Below are positions 1-10,392 of a stretch of DNA of 64,000 nucleotides, in pieces. Made by a program: the position numbers and the translations under genes. The first letter of the stretch is position 1; the number at the start of each line of letters is the position of its first letter. The stretch is from Lycium barbarum (lineage: Eukaryota > Streptophyta > Magnoliopsida > Solanales > Solanaceae), in the NCBI RefSeq assembly GCF_019175385.1, contig NC_083344.1, positions 61,566,782 to 61,630,781 of the forward strand, in the 5' to 3' direction. The notes under the pieces were generated by a model. That model was not told the DNA's origin. It did no database searches and saw only the letters and a list, made by a program, of their open reading frames with translations.

Positions 1-107
1 ACAACAAAAGGGATTTATACCACACGCTAGGCTCCGGAACAAAGGAGCAATCCCAAGTAGCTGAATAGATATCCTAGGCTGGCGGATCTCCGAAACGAAC
101 GTCTGTA

Positions 108-150
108 CCTGCGGGCATGAACGCAGCCCCCCGAAGAAAGGGGGTCAGTA
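108..150 (-). other. paired hairpin module of LTR I
   Basis: On the minus strand the stems are CCCCC/GGGGG around a CUUUCUUCG-type loop, then a CTGCG-type stem with GCAG on the other arm. One base of the second loop is missing compared with other families. It lies in the stretch that would be removed by the putative leader splicing. Confidence 0.5.
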
Positions 151-349
151 CGGAATATGTACTGAGCATGTAAAGCATGAAATATAGTAAATAAAATCAT
201 ACTGAGACAAGGAGTGTAGAATCTAATGCAACAAACAGAAATCCATAAAACTTACCTTTGAACATAATTCATATTTATCAACCGCATACCAATATCAATA
301 TAGAGTTTAGTAGTTAAAGCTGAATAATCATTCTGTACATAACATATAT

Positions 350-640
350 AATGTGTCCCGGCCCTCTAGTGAGGGGCTCGGTAATTAAAATCATAGTATT
401 ATAAACATGTACATATACGTGTCCCAGCCCTCTAGTGAGGGACTCGGTGAAATAATGATCATATGCCATCCTGGCCGCCATCCCCGTATCATCATGTCAT
501 CATATCATCATACCATCATATCATCATATATATATATATATAACGTGTCCCGGCCCTCTAGTGAGGGACTCGGTGAATAATATAGTAAATATGCGCACGA
601 AAACGTGTCCTGGCCCGGGATTCAGTGAAGGATGTAACGG
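350..640. repeat. degenerate tandem repeat inside LTR I
   Basis: Four irregularly spaced copies of a GC-rich unit of about 31 bp, beginning TGTCCCGGCCCTCTAGTGAG, lie near 353, 420, 544 and 606. The last one is shortened. AT-rich spacers with repeated ATCATCAT and a run of TA dinucleotides (about 527-542) separate the units. The cassette is at the same relative place as the different short repeats in LTRs D, E and F. Confidence 0.75.
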
Positions 641-1928
641 TAAGCACGAGCAGAATAATAAGCAACCACATACATGCAAATCATCTTTGGAGACTCAATA
701 GATAAGTAACTAATCATCTTTCAAGTGTCAGGATAATAATCATATTCATTTCTTTCTAAATTTTATTACAAACCATAGCAAGGAACGTTTCAGGATTCAT
801 ATACATGTATCAATCTAACATGATATGGCTTTTCAAAGTCAAATATGACTCAAATTATGCAATTCTTTAAGAGTTGCAATTTCCATACATCATTTGTTAG
901 TCAATCATATAGTAGGCTCGTGACAATAACATTAAGGAATGAATAGAATCATAAGTCATGCTTGGAACTAGAGAGTAGAGTTTACCCCAAGGCTTATATC
1001 ATTTCTTACTTACGTCTAGGACATGCCAAAAGAAGGAAGGATTAGGATTTACATACCTTTAGCGTTTAGTCGTATTATAACTCGTACTCGCTGCCCAATA
1101 GTACCTTATCCTATATCAAGATATCAAGAGTTACGATTAGTCCACGAGGGAATTCAATACGTGTATTTTAACGATAATAATCCCTTTCTAACATTTTGAC
1201 GACGTTTCGTTCGCATTCAACCCAACTAGTATTCCAAGCTAATATTGTTAATCATACTTTCAAGTACCAACCCGGGATTATTTAAAACAGTCCCCTATTC
1301 ACGGCCAAACAGCCCACACAACATTACCATTTTCAATTCGAAATTTTCAAACTTCAATTACAACGACAACAACACAACATTACTTATATGATTATTAGAA
1401 CTGTTTTAGCATCATTTTAATTCATACAACAGCCCACAAACCATTTCAATTTCAACTTGAATCATTAACTCCTTCTTCACTAAACGTCCATAACAACAAT
1501 CAACATTCAAAATACACTAATCTACCCCTTTCATTAAAACAGTCCACGGTTTGGACTGTTTTTCTACTTCAACATAAATCATTTCTTTTACACCTCAACT
1601 CCCATATTCATAAGGCATACAATACACCACAATGTCCATAACAACAACAATTAAAGCATCACATAAAACAGTCCATTACTCCCTCTAAACCAGCCCCTAC
1701 ACGGCTTCAACATAACCACACAAAAACTTCTTAAAATCTTTGTTCCTTTTCATAGGTTGCTACACATTCAACTCATCTACAATATATGCAAGATAAAACC
1801 AAGCATGGCTTCACCTAAGCTCACGGCTCATCTCAACTTCAACCACAACAACAATCCAACAACAATCCAACAACAACATGCACAAACTCTACATTCAAAT
1901 CATCATACAATACATGAAATATGATCAT

Positions 1929-2203
1929 TCTTACCTTACAATTTACTCTTCAACCTTGGCCGAATTTCAACATTATTGCCATGCCACACCTCCTTGTTTC
2001 TTTCCAACAACTACTACACGTTCTTATGCACTTGGTAAGGAGTTGAATTGATGGAGAAATTTATTTATTTTGATCAAACCTTGGAGTTCATTCTCGGCCA
2101 GCCATGGCCGAGAGCTTCTCTCTCTATCTCTTGATTTCTCTCATCTTGTGAAGGTGAAATGGTTAGCTAGTTGAACCATGAATCATAATTTTCACTTATA
2201 TAT
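1929..2203 (-). promoter_or_regulatory. putative LTR I promoter, leader and splice donor
   Basis: Read on the minus strand, a TATATAAG-type box at about 2195-2203 is followed about 260 nt later by AAG|GTAAGA, with the exon/intron boundary between 1935 and 1934. The arrangement matches the other LTR families here. Function is inferred from consensus only. Confidence 0.45.
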
Positions 2204-2819
2204 GCAGTCCACAAGTTGGACATGTGTCCCACCCAAGCTTGAGTCAATTTTCATTGACCAACTCAACATAACTTACACGGCCACTTATGGCTATTTTAAT
2301 GGACTGATTTAGTTTTTAATCCCACTTAATAATCTAATCATGGTTAATTTAATCCCAACTTTCCATTAATACTTCTATACCAAATGAAATTTTATGGGCA
2401 ACTTGTGACTTGAAACGAAATCGGAAGTTAAAGTCTCTACTTCGTACCTTAAAATGGTCTTGTCTTTAACTTGTCGCGTTTAGCTTAAAATATCCCAATG
2501 TATAAAAATACGGGATATAACAGGAGTAAAGGAGTACCAAGTGGCAACTCACGAATGGGAAAAGAAGGGGATGTGCGGAGTGATGTGAGAGAGTTGCAAC
2601 AAAATCATTCTAACTTTCCACTCCTTCATCTTGTCTTAATGACTCTTTTGTAGGTACTTAAAGAAATAAATTGCTAAAGAAGTCTTCATGTGAAGAGCTA
2701 CCATGCGTGAAAGAACTAGTTGAGATCAATCAAGGTGAAAAGAACCTTTCAAATGGACTACAAGGTAAAATGCCTAATCTTAACACTCCAAGTGATGTGA
2801 TCCTTGGAGTATCATTTTC

Positions 2820-3614
2820 ATGCATAATGAAAACTTGAGTGTAAATGAAGGGTTATCTTTTTGTGACCATGGTAATTTCTTGCATTGTTTTGGGTATCAT
2901 GATCCTTTGTCATGTGTTGATAATGTCATTATCCAGAGTGCTCTTACACTAGTTGATCCTATTGACGACCAAATTGATCTTTCTTGCAAGGTCGGTTTGT
3001 GTCCACCTAGTGTTGACACTTGTGATTTGAATGATAGTGCATTGTCAATTGAAAGTGCTCATACACTAATTGATCCTTTTGATGACCAAATCGATTCTTC
3101 TTGCAAGATCGATTTGTGCCCACCTAGTGTTGACACTTGTGAAATGAATGGTAGTACATTGTTATGTGGTATTATGTTAGTAAATCTTTTGAGCTTGACA
3201 TGCTACCAAATATTGTTGAAATTTGTTTTGATCAACTTGTTTGTCGTGATAATTCACTACTTGAGGATCCTTGTGATGTGCTTAATGTACCTCTAGTTAG
3301 TGATGATGTTGATGTAGTCGGTCAATTGAAAGAATGTGACATCTCACCTTTGATTGTTTCATGTCAAAATGAGTCTCTTGATCTTGTTTTAGTGTCATGT
3401 GATAAGACAAATTTATAGTGGTGATATGTGTCATGTAGATAGTCATGTGAATGAAAATGCATTAAAAGATGACATTGGTTCTTTTGAGAGTGAAATGGCA
3501 TGCTTTGAATCCTCATTTGATAACAATCAACCTAGGGAAACTCTAAGAATTAAACAAAAACAAAAGGAAATAAAAGGGATATGTGAAATTGGGGATGAGA
3601 AGATAGAAGGATAA
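2820..3614 (+). pseudogene. degraded Ty3/gypsy middle-region fragment with 39-residue repeats
   Basis: Three overlapping open stretches in different plus-strand frames (2820-3296, 3164-3418, 3399-3614) form a broken coding remnant. The first contains two direct copies of a 39-residue unit (DNA copies begin at 2937 and 3054, 117 bp apart) with the core CKxxLCPPSVDTC. A related sequence lies on the opposite strand at 4440-4907, directly downstream of the protease remnant of H, so this is most likely the same retrotransposon region from a second, inverted copy. No known catalytic motif is present, and I do not know the function of this segment. The 2523-2819 flank looks like further decayed coding sequence of the same origin. 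Confidence 0.5.
2937..3170 (+). repeat. direct repeat of two 117-bp units
   Basis: Units start at 2937 and 3054. Both encode S-A-(L/H)-T-L-(V/I)-D-P followed by a CPPSVDTC core. The period is exactly 39 codons, so the duplication kept the reading frame. Confidence 0.8.
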
Positions 3615-4062
3615 ATACTAGACCCAATTGGTAATGAAATCTATAGGCAAACTTAGGTATATGAAACCTAAACCCTCCTAATTGGATTTCAACCAAAGAA
3701 CCTAAGTAATTTTAATTCAAAGAAGAGACTCAATTTGAATCCACAAATGAGCAATCTAGATGAATTCAATGGATAAACAATTCAATTCACAACTTGGAAA
3801 TCACACTTGAACAATAACCAAACAAACTATACTAAAATTCTCACAAATTGAGTTTATCATCAATATCCAAGCTAAGTCTTCCAAATGGATGAAAACAACT
3901 ATTTATACTAATGCCTATTATATCAAAAGGCCCTAAAGTGGCTCTTTTGCAAAAATACCCACATGGGTCTTCAACTGCATCCAAAGTCTCATAACTTGCA
4001 ATTATGACCTTCAATTGCTATTCTAACGTCATAACTTGCAAGTATGACATCCAATTGTAATC
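3615..4062 (-). repeat. probable LTR (part) of element H
   Basis: This non-coding stretch lies downstream (minus strand) of the end of the H polyprotein remnant. It contains a TATA-like TATAAATAG on the minus strand near 3900-3910, followed by an AT-rich leader, and before it repeated phrases of the type AACTTGCAAxTATGAC (about 3988-4060). That is the expected look of a 3' LTR with promoter. The exact ends were not found and no second copy is in the window. Confidence 0.4.
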
Positions 4063-4419
4063 TTAGCCCCATAGTTGCACTTTTAGCCTTTTTGGACATC
4101 TAGCCACTTTGCAACTCTTCCAATGCCAAGCTATCTTCCAAACATCATTTTCTCTCTTACGTAGGTCCACAAGTGTCTCCAACATCCTCTTCCATGCCCT
4201 TGATCCATTAGCATCGATCATGCCTTTTAGGATCATATCATCCTCCCTTTCTTGAAAAAGATTCGTCCTCAATTCCGAACCTTGCAAAAACAAAGGGAAG
4301 ATAGACGAAAACATAGTCCTCAAGGCATGATGGTTAGCACACAAAGCAATAATCATACTTTCATTCCAAGGATGGACAAACTTGTAGTACACCCACACAT
4401 CAATAACCATCATAAGCAA
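4063..4419 (-). pseudogene. probable C-terminal end of H polyprotein and 3' region
   Basis: The minus-strand frame contains GSELRTNLFQEREDD. This resembles the tail that follows the integrase in one large group of plant Ty3/gypsy polyproteins, and it is followed by an SRAWKRMLETL stretch of the kind seen at the very end of such proteins. RT, RNase H and integrase cores are absent between this tail and the protease remnant at 4908-5848, so several kilobases were probably deleted. The assignment rests on my memory of the family and is moderate at best. Confidence 0.35.
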
Positions 4420-4439
4420 TGAGAAAACTCAGACACTCA

Positions 4440-4907
4440 TGGATCCATGATAAGAGACAAAGGGTCTAGTAGACATGAAGTAAGGGTAACCTCCTATAGG
4501 ACTAAGTGCAATATTTAGAGCAAAATTATCCAAACCTAGAATTATATTCATTGCACTAATCCTATCCAAAAGTGTTCTCAATGTCAAATCATGAAAATAA
4601 CATGAAACACCGGGGTCATAGACATAGACATGCCTCAGTCACTTTGCACAAATCCATTATGTAGATTATCCTTAAATAGAGAATGTGGAATTAAAATTTG
4701 GAAATGAAAGCAAACAAATCCACTCTCAAAAGGAACAATAGAAGCACAAGTGCAAACACTAGGTGGACACAAATTGGTTTTGCAAAAAGACTCATTTCAG
4801 TCATCATAAGGATCAACTAGTGTGAGGGCACTCTCAACAAGGACATCCTCATTAATTATCAATGATCCAAGGTGCTTCAAACAATACAAAACTCTATGCT
4901 CACTTAA
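4440..4907 (-). pseudogene. H middle-region fragment, inverted relative of 2820-3400
   Basis: On the minus strand this reads, with in-frame stops, an ESALTLVDPYDD stretch and then CKTNLCPPSVCTC. Both match the repeated unit at 2937-3170 on the plus strand. It follows directly on the protease remnant, which ends at 4908. This gives the middle region its place in element H: after the protease and before the missing RT. Only one unit of the repeat is visible here, against two in the inverted copy. Confidence 0.55.
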
Positions 4908-5848
4908 TTATCGATTAAGCACAAGATGTACTTCCACGTTCGTTAGAGTATAAGGAAAAGCATTGTTACCTTGGAGTCCAAGCACATGTCTTTTGTTACC
5001 TTGGTCATGTTCCTTGCATTGAATTTCCTCTTCAGAGGAGTTTGGAAGTACTTCTCTTTCCAAAGGGACTTGGTGATCTTCAGGTATTGTCTCCCTGGGA
5101 TGATCATCTTCATGAGTACCTACAAAGGAAACAAGACAACTAGAAGAAGTGGAATGGTTAGAAGGGTTAGTAGGATTGGGTGATAACCGCCTCACATCTC
5201 CACATATCACCTCTCCAGCCATCATGCCCTTCAAACAAAAGTTTGGTTTGGCAACCATACACCTTTTTCCTTTCTCTTGAGCTGAACCTTGTTCTCCTTG
5301 AGCAACCAAGGTTTCCTTTTCACTACCCTCCGTATCCTCCTTTTGAACCCTCTCACGGAGCTCCTTCATGATTTTATTGTCTTCACTAACCTCATAGGGA
5401 GTCAAAGGAGCACGGGTGAATTTCTTGCCATCCAACACAAATGAATACTTGTTGGATCTTCCACTATGTTGAGCATCCCTTTCAAATTGCCAAGGCCTAC
5501 CAAGCAAGAGATGACATGATTGCATTGGCACCATATCACATAAGAGTTCATCAACCTACCAATGCTAAATTTGATAACGGCTTGCTTGGTTACCCTCATT
5601 TCACCACATTCATTGAACCATTGGAGCTTGTAGGGGTTAGGGTGTTTTCTTGTAGGGAATTTCATGGTCTCAACCAAAAATTGGCTTACGGCATTTGTAC
5701 AACTCCTACCATCAATGATGAATGAACACACCTTGTCCATTATCTTACACCTAGCATGAGAAAAATTCTCCCTTTGGTTAACCTCTTCTCTAGCTAGTGC
5801 CCCCATGGCTCTTCTAACTACAATAGCAAAATTCAATGTTTCCTCCAT
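4908..5848 (-). pseudogene. aspartic protease region of H (Ty3/gypsy, not Tekay type)
   Basis: Two overlapping minus-strand frames make one broken protein. The upstream frame (5848-5402) has DKVCSFIIDGRSCTN; its D-G pair is the retropepsin active-site position, usually followed by another G or S. It continues with the conserved LPT/KHPxPYKLQW stretch. The reading then shifts to a frame ending at 4908 that carries CHLLLGRPWQFERDAQH and KFTRAPLTPYEV. This order is standard for plant Ty3/gypsy Gag-Pro proteins of the CHLLLGRPWQ type. The RT that should follow is missing. The frameshift near 5520-5540 and the changed active-site context make it non-functional. Confidence 0.75.
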
Positions 5849-6850
5849 ATTTTCCCCTTCATCACTTTCGGTGCTTCCCTTATTCTCACATTTTTCTCCC
5901 TCATGGTCAACACCAACCCCGCCCTCATCTTCTTTATCGGTTTAGTACCCGTCCCGTAAGACCATAATTGCTCTCCTATTGGGACATTCACTTGCAATAT
6001 GTCCTCTACCTCGGCATTTGACACATTAAATGGTAGATGGACGAGGGAAGTTGGGTTTAGCATTGTTACCTCCTTTGGCTTGGTCGTCTTCTCTAGCTTT
6101 GTAGTAAAACTTAGCTTGAGGGGTGGGAGTAGTGATCTTAGGCTTCTCCCAAGTGGACCTCTTCCACTTCTCTTTCCCTTGGTTCCAAGTTGAAGATGGA
6201 GTGCTCTTTGCCTTGTAATCCTTTTCATATTTCAAATCCAGTTCAACCTTGGAAGTATCATGAAAAGCTTCATCTAAGCTAGTATAAGTTTGTAGCCTAA
6301 TGGGTTTGGAAATCTCGCTATTTAAGTTGGCTACAAATCTTATGAGAGTGTAGTAAAATGATCCTCAATCTTGGACTTCATCCTCAAGTTTTTGAACTCA
6401 TCAAAATACTCCTCAACACTCTTGGAGCCTTGCTTAAACATGTATACCTTCTTGAGCACCTCTTGATAGTATGTAAGAGGTAGATACCTTGCTTCCATAA
6501 GCTCAATCAACTCATCCCAAGTAGGAATGTCAAACATTTGGCGTTGAGCTCCATCCCGCTTCTTAGATTCCTACCAAGTTGATGCATATCCCTCAAATTG
6601 GGTGAGGGCATACCTTGCCTTCAAAGCTTCCGACACATTGTTGGTGAGGAATATCCTCTCACTTTGCAACTTCCATTCAAGATACTCTTCGGGATCACTA
6701 CTTCCTTTGAACTTGGGAAGGGTCACCTTGATGGTATTCAAGTTTCGATCATTATCTCCACGCTCCTCATGTCCGTGCCATTTTCCTCGGTCTTAATGAC
6801 CTTGGAATATTGCATCATGGCCTTGAAATCTTGCATCATGGCCTTGAAAT
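5849..6850 (-). pseudogene. gag of element H with CCHC zinc knuckle, broken
   Basis: Minus-strand pieces, in order from 6850: a decayed N-terminal stretch with FKGSSDPEEYLEWK; then IPTWDELIELMEARYLP and FKQGSKSVEEYFDEFKNL (6537-6340), the typical retrotransposon gag core; and a zinc knuckle CVKCRGRGHIASEC near 6040-5990. In-frame stops interrupt the N-terminal part and the region before the knuckle, so no full Gag can be made. The gene is cut at 6850 by insertion of element G, with GAAAT as the left TSD copy (6846-6850). Gag would bind element RNA and form the particle. Confidence 0.75.
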
Positions 6851-7298
6851 TGTCACGACCCAACCGGAGGGCCATGACGGGCACCCGGTGCTAACCCACC
6901 CGAGCACCTCTTATCGTACATTTTCATTCACATCTAGGTGGGCCTCAAGGCCTATGTATGATTTCTATACATCAATTATGCTAATCTCATTAGAAAACAG
7001 CGCATTTATATCATCATCAATAACAATGCCCATATCTATATATACAAGCCGACAACGCCATCAAAATGATATACAAAGATATGAGCCGACAAGGCTGCAA
7101 GACATCTAACCATACACAACCGTCTACGAGCCTCTAAGAAGAGTAGGTAACATCATATAGGCAGGACAGGACCCCTCCATGCCCATATGTATGTAAACAA
7201 AAGAATAATACCCAAAAGCTGTAGCTCCAGATGAACTGGAGCTCCTCTATGCAGTCACTGAATAAGAAATCTATGGATCAAGCCTGTCTCTCTGTCCA

Positions 7299-7345
7299 CC
7301 TGCGGGCATGCCACAGCGTCCACAAATAAAAGAATGTCAGTACAT
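7299..7345 (-). other. paired hairpin module of LTR G (weakened)
   Basis: Minus strand: the first stem is poor (CATTC against GGACG); the second is CTGTG against CGCAG with one G-U pair. This is the least well kept copy of the module in the window. Confidence 0.35.
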
Positions 7346-7697
7346 ATAATGTACCGAGTATGTAAAGTAGAGTCAAGATCATCGTAGTAGCATAACACAC
7401 TGCACAAGAAATAACATAAGATGGGAGAATCAGGAGGTAATAAAGTCATTTGTACCTCTAGTGGCCTTCATCATATCTACTTACTCGTCTTTCGTAGGGA
7501 CCTTCCATTTCTAATACTCACTCATGCATACATACATACATATAGAGTCACTTGGAAGACATTATGGGACTCATGAAAGAATATATATCAAAGGAACCAT
7601 GCCTTAATGAAAGAAGGGTTAGCCTTACATACCTCTTCATCTTCTTAAATATTTAATGTTCACCGTTGAAGCTTGAGAAATCTTCATTTAGAAGGAT

Positions 7698-7965
7698 TCA
7701 TACCAAGGTTAAGCCTTAATGGTACTCTTAAACCCAAACTAGAACAATTTATGATCTAACGAAAATTGGGCAGCATTTTCCCTATTCCATCGACTTCCAC
7801 TAGGAAACCTTCTAACACATGAACACTTGATTCTTGCTATTTGATCTTTGTAATCTCTTGGGTTTGGGTGTAATATGCTTAGAGAAGGGTTTTGGAGTTT
7901 TTGGAGAGCTTGGAAGAATGTGGGAAATGAAAATGAGCAAGGGTCGTCCATGTTATAAAATAAAA
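7698..7965 (-). promoter_or_regulatory. putative LTR G promoter, leader and weak splice donor
   Basis: On the minus strand a TTTTATAAC box near 7950-7965 is followed about 250 nt later by CTTG|GTATGA (boundary 7704/7703). The donor is weaker than in the other families, which have AAG|GTAAG or AAAG|GTG/GTATG. Confidence 0.3.
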
Positions 7966-7974
7966 TATTTGACC

Positions 7975-8125
7975 CGACCCGATTTATATGGCCTATTATA
8001 CGGGCCGTATAATTTATACGGTCCATATAATCAGGCCGTAGAATACCACTAGGCCACACCCTTCTCTGGAGCAAACCTACGGACCATTATACAGGCCGTA
8101 TAATTTATACGGTCCGTACAACTAG
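7975..8125. promoter_or_regulatory. palindrome cluster upstream of the G promoter
   Basis: At least four copies of a palindromic core related to TATACGG(C/T)CCGTATA occur, such as TATACGGGCCGTATAA and TTATACGGTCCGTAC. They lie just upstream of the putative TATA box in sense. Comparable clusters with TTTACGGNCCGTAAA are in LTRs B and C. Confidence 0.5.
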
Positions 8126-8464
8126 AAAGTTTATGATTTTTATTCTCGTTTGACTTCCAATCATCGTGGAACCTTCTTGGCACTTATGTAACACTTCATT
8201 AAACATACAATAGGCCCTATATCATCCCCTCAGGATAATCCTAAATAAATATTAGCTCAAATATAGTGGAGACCTTCCGAACACGACTTACGCTTAACTT
8301 CCTTCAACAAACTAAACTTCACATATTCGTATGACTCGAAATCTTATAGTATGCACCTTAAGCTCTCCAATACTTCCCTTAATCTCATGAGGATTTCATA
8401 ATAATCCTAAGCTCATACTAGCCTATCCACAAGGCAACACATCCGGAATTTCCGAGGTGTAACA

Positions 8465-8504
8465 TTCTCTCCCCCCCCCCTAGGAACATTCGTCCTCGAA
8501 TGTT
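8465..8504 (-). other. polypurine tract and hairpin of element G
   Basis: Directly next to the LTR the plus strand has TTCTCTCCCCCCCCCC, a polypurine tract on the minus strand. At 8485-8504 follows a perfect 8-bp inverted repeat, AACATTCG/CGAATGTT with a 4-nt loop. The tract would prime second-strand DNA synthesis. The role of the hairpin is unknown. Confidence 0.75.
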
Positions 8505-8689
8505 AGGTGCTTGGGAATTCTATAAAAAAATTTCCAGAGTTTCCCCTATAATATGACCCTACCATCCTGCAACAGCAACCCAAAATACATCGCCACACAG
8601 GGCTACACAATAACATCAATAACCATGGCCATACACGACTAGGAAAAACATCAAGAAAAACAATACATACCTGAGGATGATGGCGTCTC

Positions 8690-9939
8690 TACTTGAGTCT
8701 CATCTGAAGGTGAAAATAAATGCGGGTACCTGAACTTCATATCTTCTTCGGCTTCCCAAGTCATTTCCTCTTTATTATTATTTCTCCATAAAACTTTTAC
8801 TGAGGCTACCTCTTTGGTTCAGAGCTTCCGTACTTGCCTATCTAAAATGGCAATGGGGACTTCTTCATAATACAATTGTTGGGTAACTTGCACATCATAT
8901 ATTGGTACAATTCTAGAAGGATCTCCGATGCACTTACGAAGCATCGATACATGGAAAACTGGGTGAACTAACTCCAAATTAGGAGGTAGATCTAATTTGT
9001 AAGCCACTTTGCCTACCTTGTGTACAATCTCATAAGGTCCAATGTACCGGGGACTAAGCTTCCCCTTTTTACCAAATCTCATAACGCCCTTCATTGGCGA
9101 CACCTTTAAGAATACCCAATCTTTCACTTGGAACTCTAAGTCCCTTCAACGATTATCCGCATAGGACTTTTGGCGACTGTGAGCTGTTAATAACCGATCC
9201 TGTATAAGATTGACTTTCTCTATAGCTTGTTGGACCAAGTTTGGCCCTATCAATTTGGTCTCTCCTATGTCAAACAACCCAATTGGAGATCTACACTTTC
9301 GCCCATATAAAGCCTCATACGGGGCCATCTAGATGCTAGAATGATAGCTATTGTTATAAGGAAATTCAATATATGGTAAGTGATCATCCCAACCACCTAC
9401 AAAATCCAATATACATGTCGTAACATATCCTCAAGGGTATGAATGGTACGTTCAGCTTGAACATCAGTCTGCGGGTGAAACGCCGTGCTAAGACTCACCT
9501 GAGTCCCCACACCTTCTTGGAAAGATTTTCAAAAATTAGCAGTAAACTGAGTCCCTCTCTCTGAGATAATAGACACGGGAACACCGTGAAGTCACACTAT
9601 CCCTTTAACATAAAGCTTTGCATAATCTTCTGCCACATATGTTGTTCTGACCGATAAGAAATGAGCTGACTTCGTGAGTCTATCCAGAATTACCCATATA
9701 GAATGATACTTACGTCGAGAACGGGATAAGCCTATAATGAAGTCCATGTTAATTACTTCCCATTTTCAAGTTGGAATATCAATAGCTTGCAACAATCCGC
9801 CCTGCTTTTGGTGCTCAATTTTCACCTGCTGATAGTTGGGACATTGAGCTACAAATTTCTCTATATATTTCTTCATCCCATTCCACCAATATATAGATTT
9901 AAGATCATGATACATTTTTGTTACTCCTGGGACCACTTT
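8690..9939 (-). pseudogene. integrase C-terminal half of element G, internally deleted
   Basis: Minus-strand pieces in order: [13 protein letters not shown] and the zinc-finger end CPNYQQ (9951-9766; the second Cys of CPNC is replaced by Y), a decayed catalytic core, MAPYEALYGRKCRSPIG (9328-9146), then the [18 protein letters not shown] domain and RKCIGDPSR (9127-8819). After an in-frame stop a chromodomain-like tail with VLWRNNN and EMTWEAEED reaches about 8690. Everything upstream (gag, protease, RT, RNase H) is missing: the integrase start runs straight into CCACTTT and TGTCAC, which is the primer-site/LTR border sequence. This suggests an internal deletion before element C arrived. Most of the 3' UTR is 8505-8690. 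Confidence 0.7.
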
Positions 9940-9940
9940 T

Positions 9941-9945
9941 GTCAC
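9941..9945. repeat. target-site duplication of element C (left copy)
   Basis: GTCAC here and at 51185-51189 flank element C. The target was bases 2-6 of the right LTR of G (TGTCAC), so C inserted one base inside that LTR. Confidence 0.85.
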
Positions 9946-10349
9946 TGTCACGACCCAGCTAGGGGCCGCGACGGGTACCCAGGGCTAGCCACCGAGCACC
10001 ACTCGCTCTACCACTCATCTTACTTACTTAAGGCCCTTTTATCAACTTCATACACGAATTATAGGAAAAACATATTTTAGATAGAAATATAAATGCTTTA
10101 TATACATTTGCCTCTCGGCCATCAAAATAATATATACATATAATAACATCTTGTGAGACCATCTATCCCACACTGCGTATCTACGAGCCTCTACTAACAG
10201 ACTGTATATATATAGACGGACCAAGACTCCGTCGTGCCCAAAATATGCATATATACCAAAAGGAGAATCACAAGCACCTCCGAACAATGGAGTGCTCTCA
10301 ATCAGCTGACAGCTACTATGGATCTGGATCAAGCTTACCTCCCTGTCTA

Positions 10350-10392
10350 CCTGTGGTCATGAACACATCGTCCAAAGAAAACGGACGTCAGT
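10350..10392 (-). other. paired hairpin module of LTR C
   Basis: Minus-strand stems are CGTCC/GGACG and TGTG/CACA. Relative to A and D (CCCCC/GGGGG and CTGCG/CGCAG) both arms changed together, which keeps pairing. The right LTR copy is at 38649-38692 and differs by a few bases. Confidence 0.6.

Larger units (their letters stand above)
1..2522 (-). mobile_element. LTR I, partial LTR of a Ty3/gypsy element (left end outside window)
   Basis: The stretch ends in GGGATATAACA, which is the reverse complement of an LTR start (TGTTATATCCC), as in elements A, D and E of this window. It also has the LTR blocks seen in those families: the paired hairpin module near 108-150, a short-repeat cassette at 350-640, the CATGCCAAAAGAAG box near 1023, and a TATA-like box with a downstream splice-donor consensus (1929-2203). 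After 2522 there is no C-rich tract or hairpin, so no element body follows on this side. It is therefore either a solo LTR or the right LTR of an element lying to the left. The expected TSD copy on this side is GGAGT at 2523-2527; its partner is outside the window. No protein is encoded. Confidence 0.8.
6851..8464 (-). repeat. left LTR of element G (3' LTR in sense)
   Basis: It starts TGTCACGACCC and ends GAGGTGTAACA, so on the minus strand it is TGTTACACC...GTGACA with proper TG/CA ends. It is the shortest LTR here (1614 bp). The first 130 bases recur at 51185-51306, which identifies the right LTR of the same element. Contents on the plus strand: hairpin module (about 7299-7345), a conserved box GGGCAGCATTTTCCC near 7767, a TATA-like box near 7950-7965, and a palindrome cluster (7975-8125). 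Confidence 0.85.

Noticed and set aside
4063..4419. A stand-alone host gene of 118 codons.
   Set aside because: Its middle resembles the end of a Ty3/gypsy polyprotein, it sits in the right order behind the H remnants, and no promoter or intron structure of a host gene is seen.
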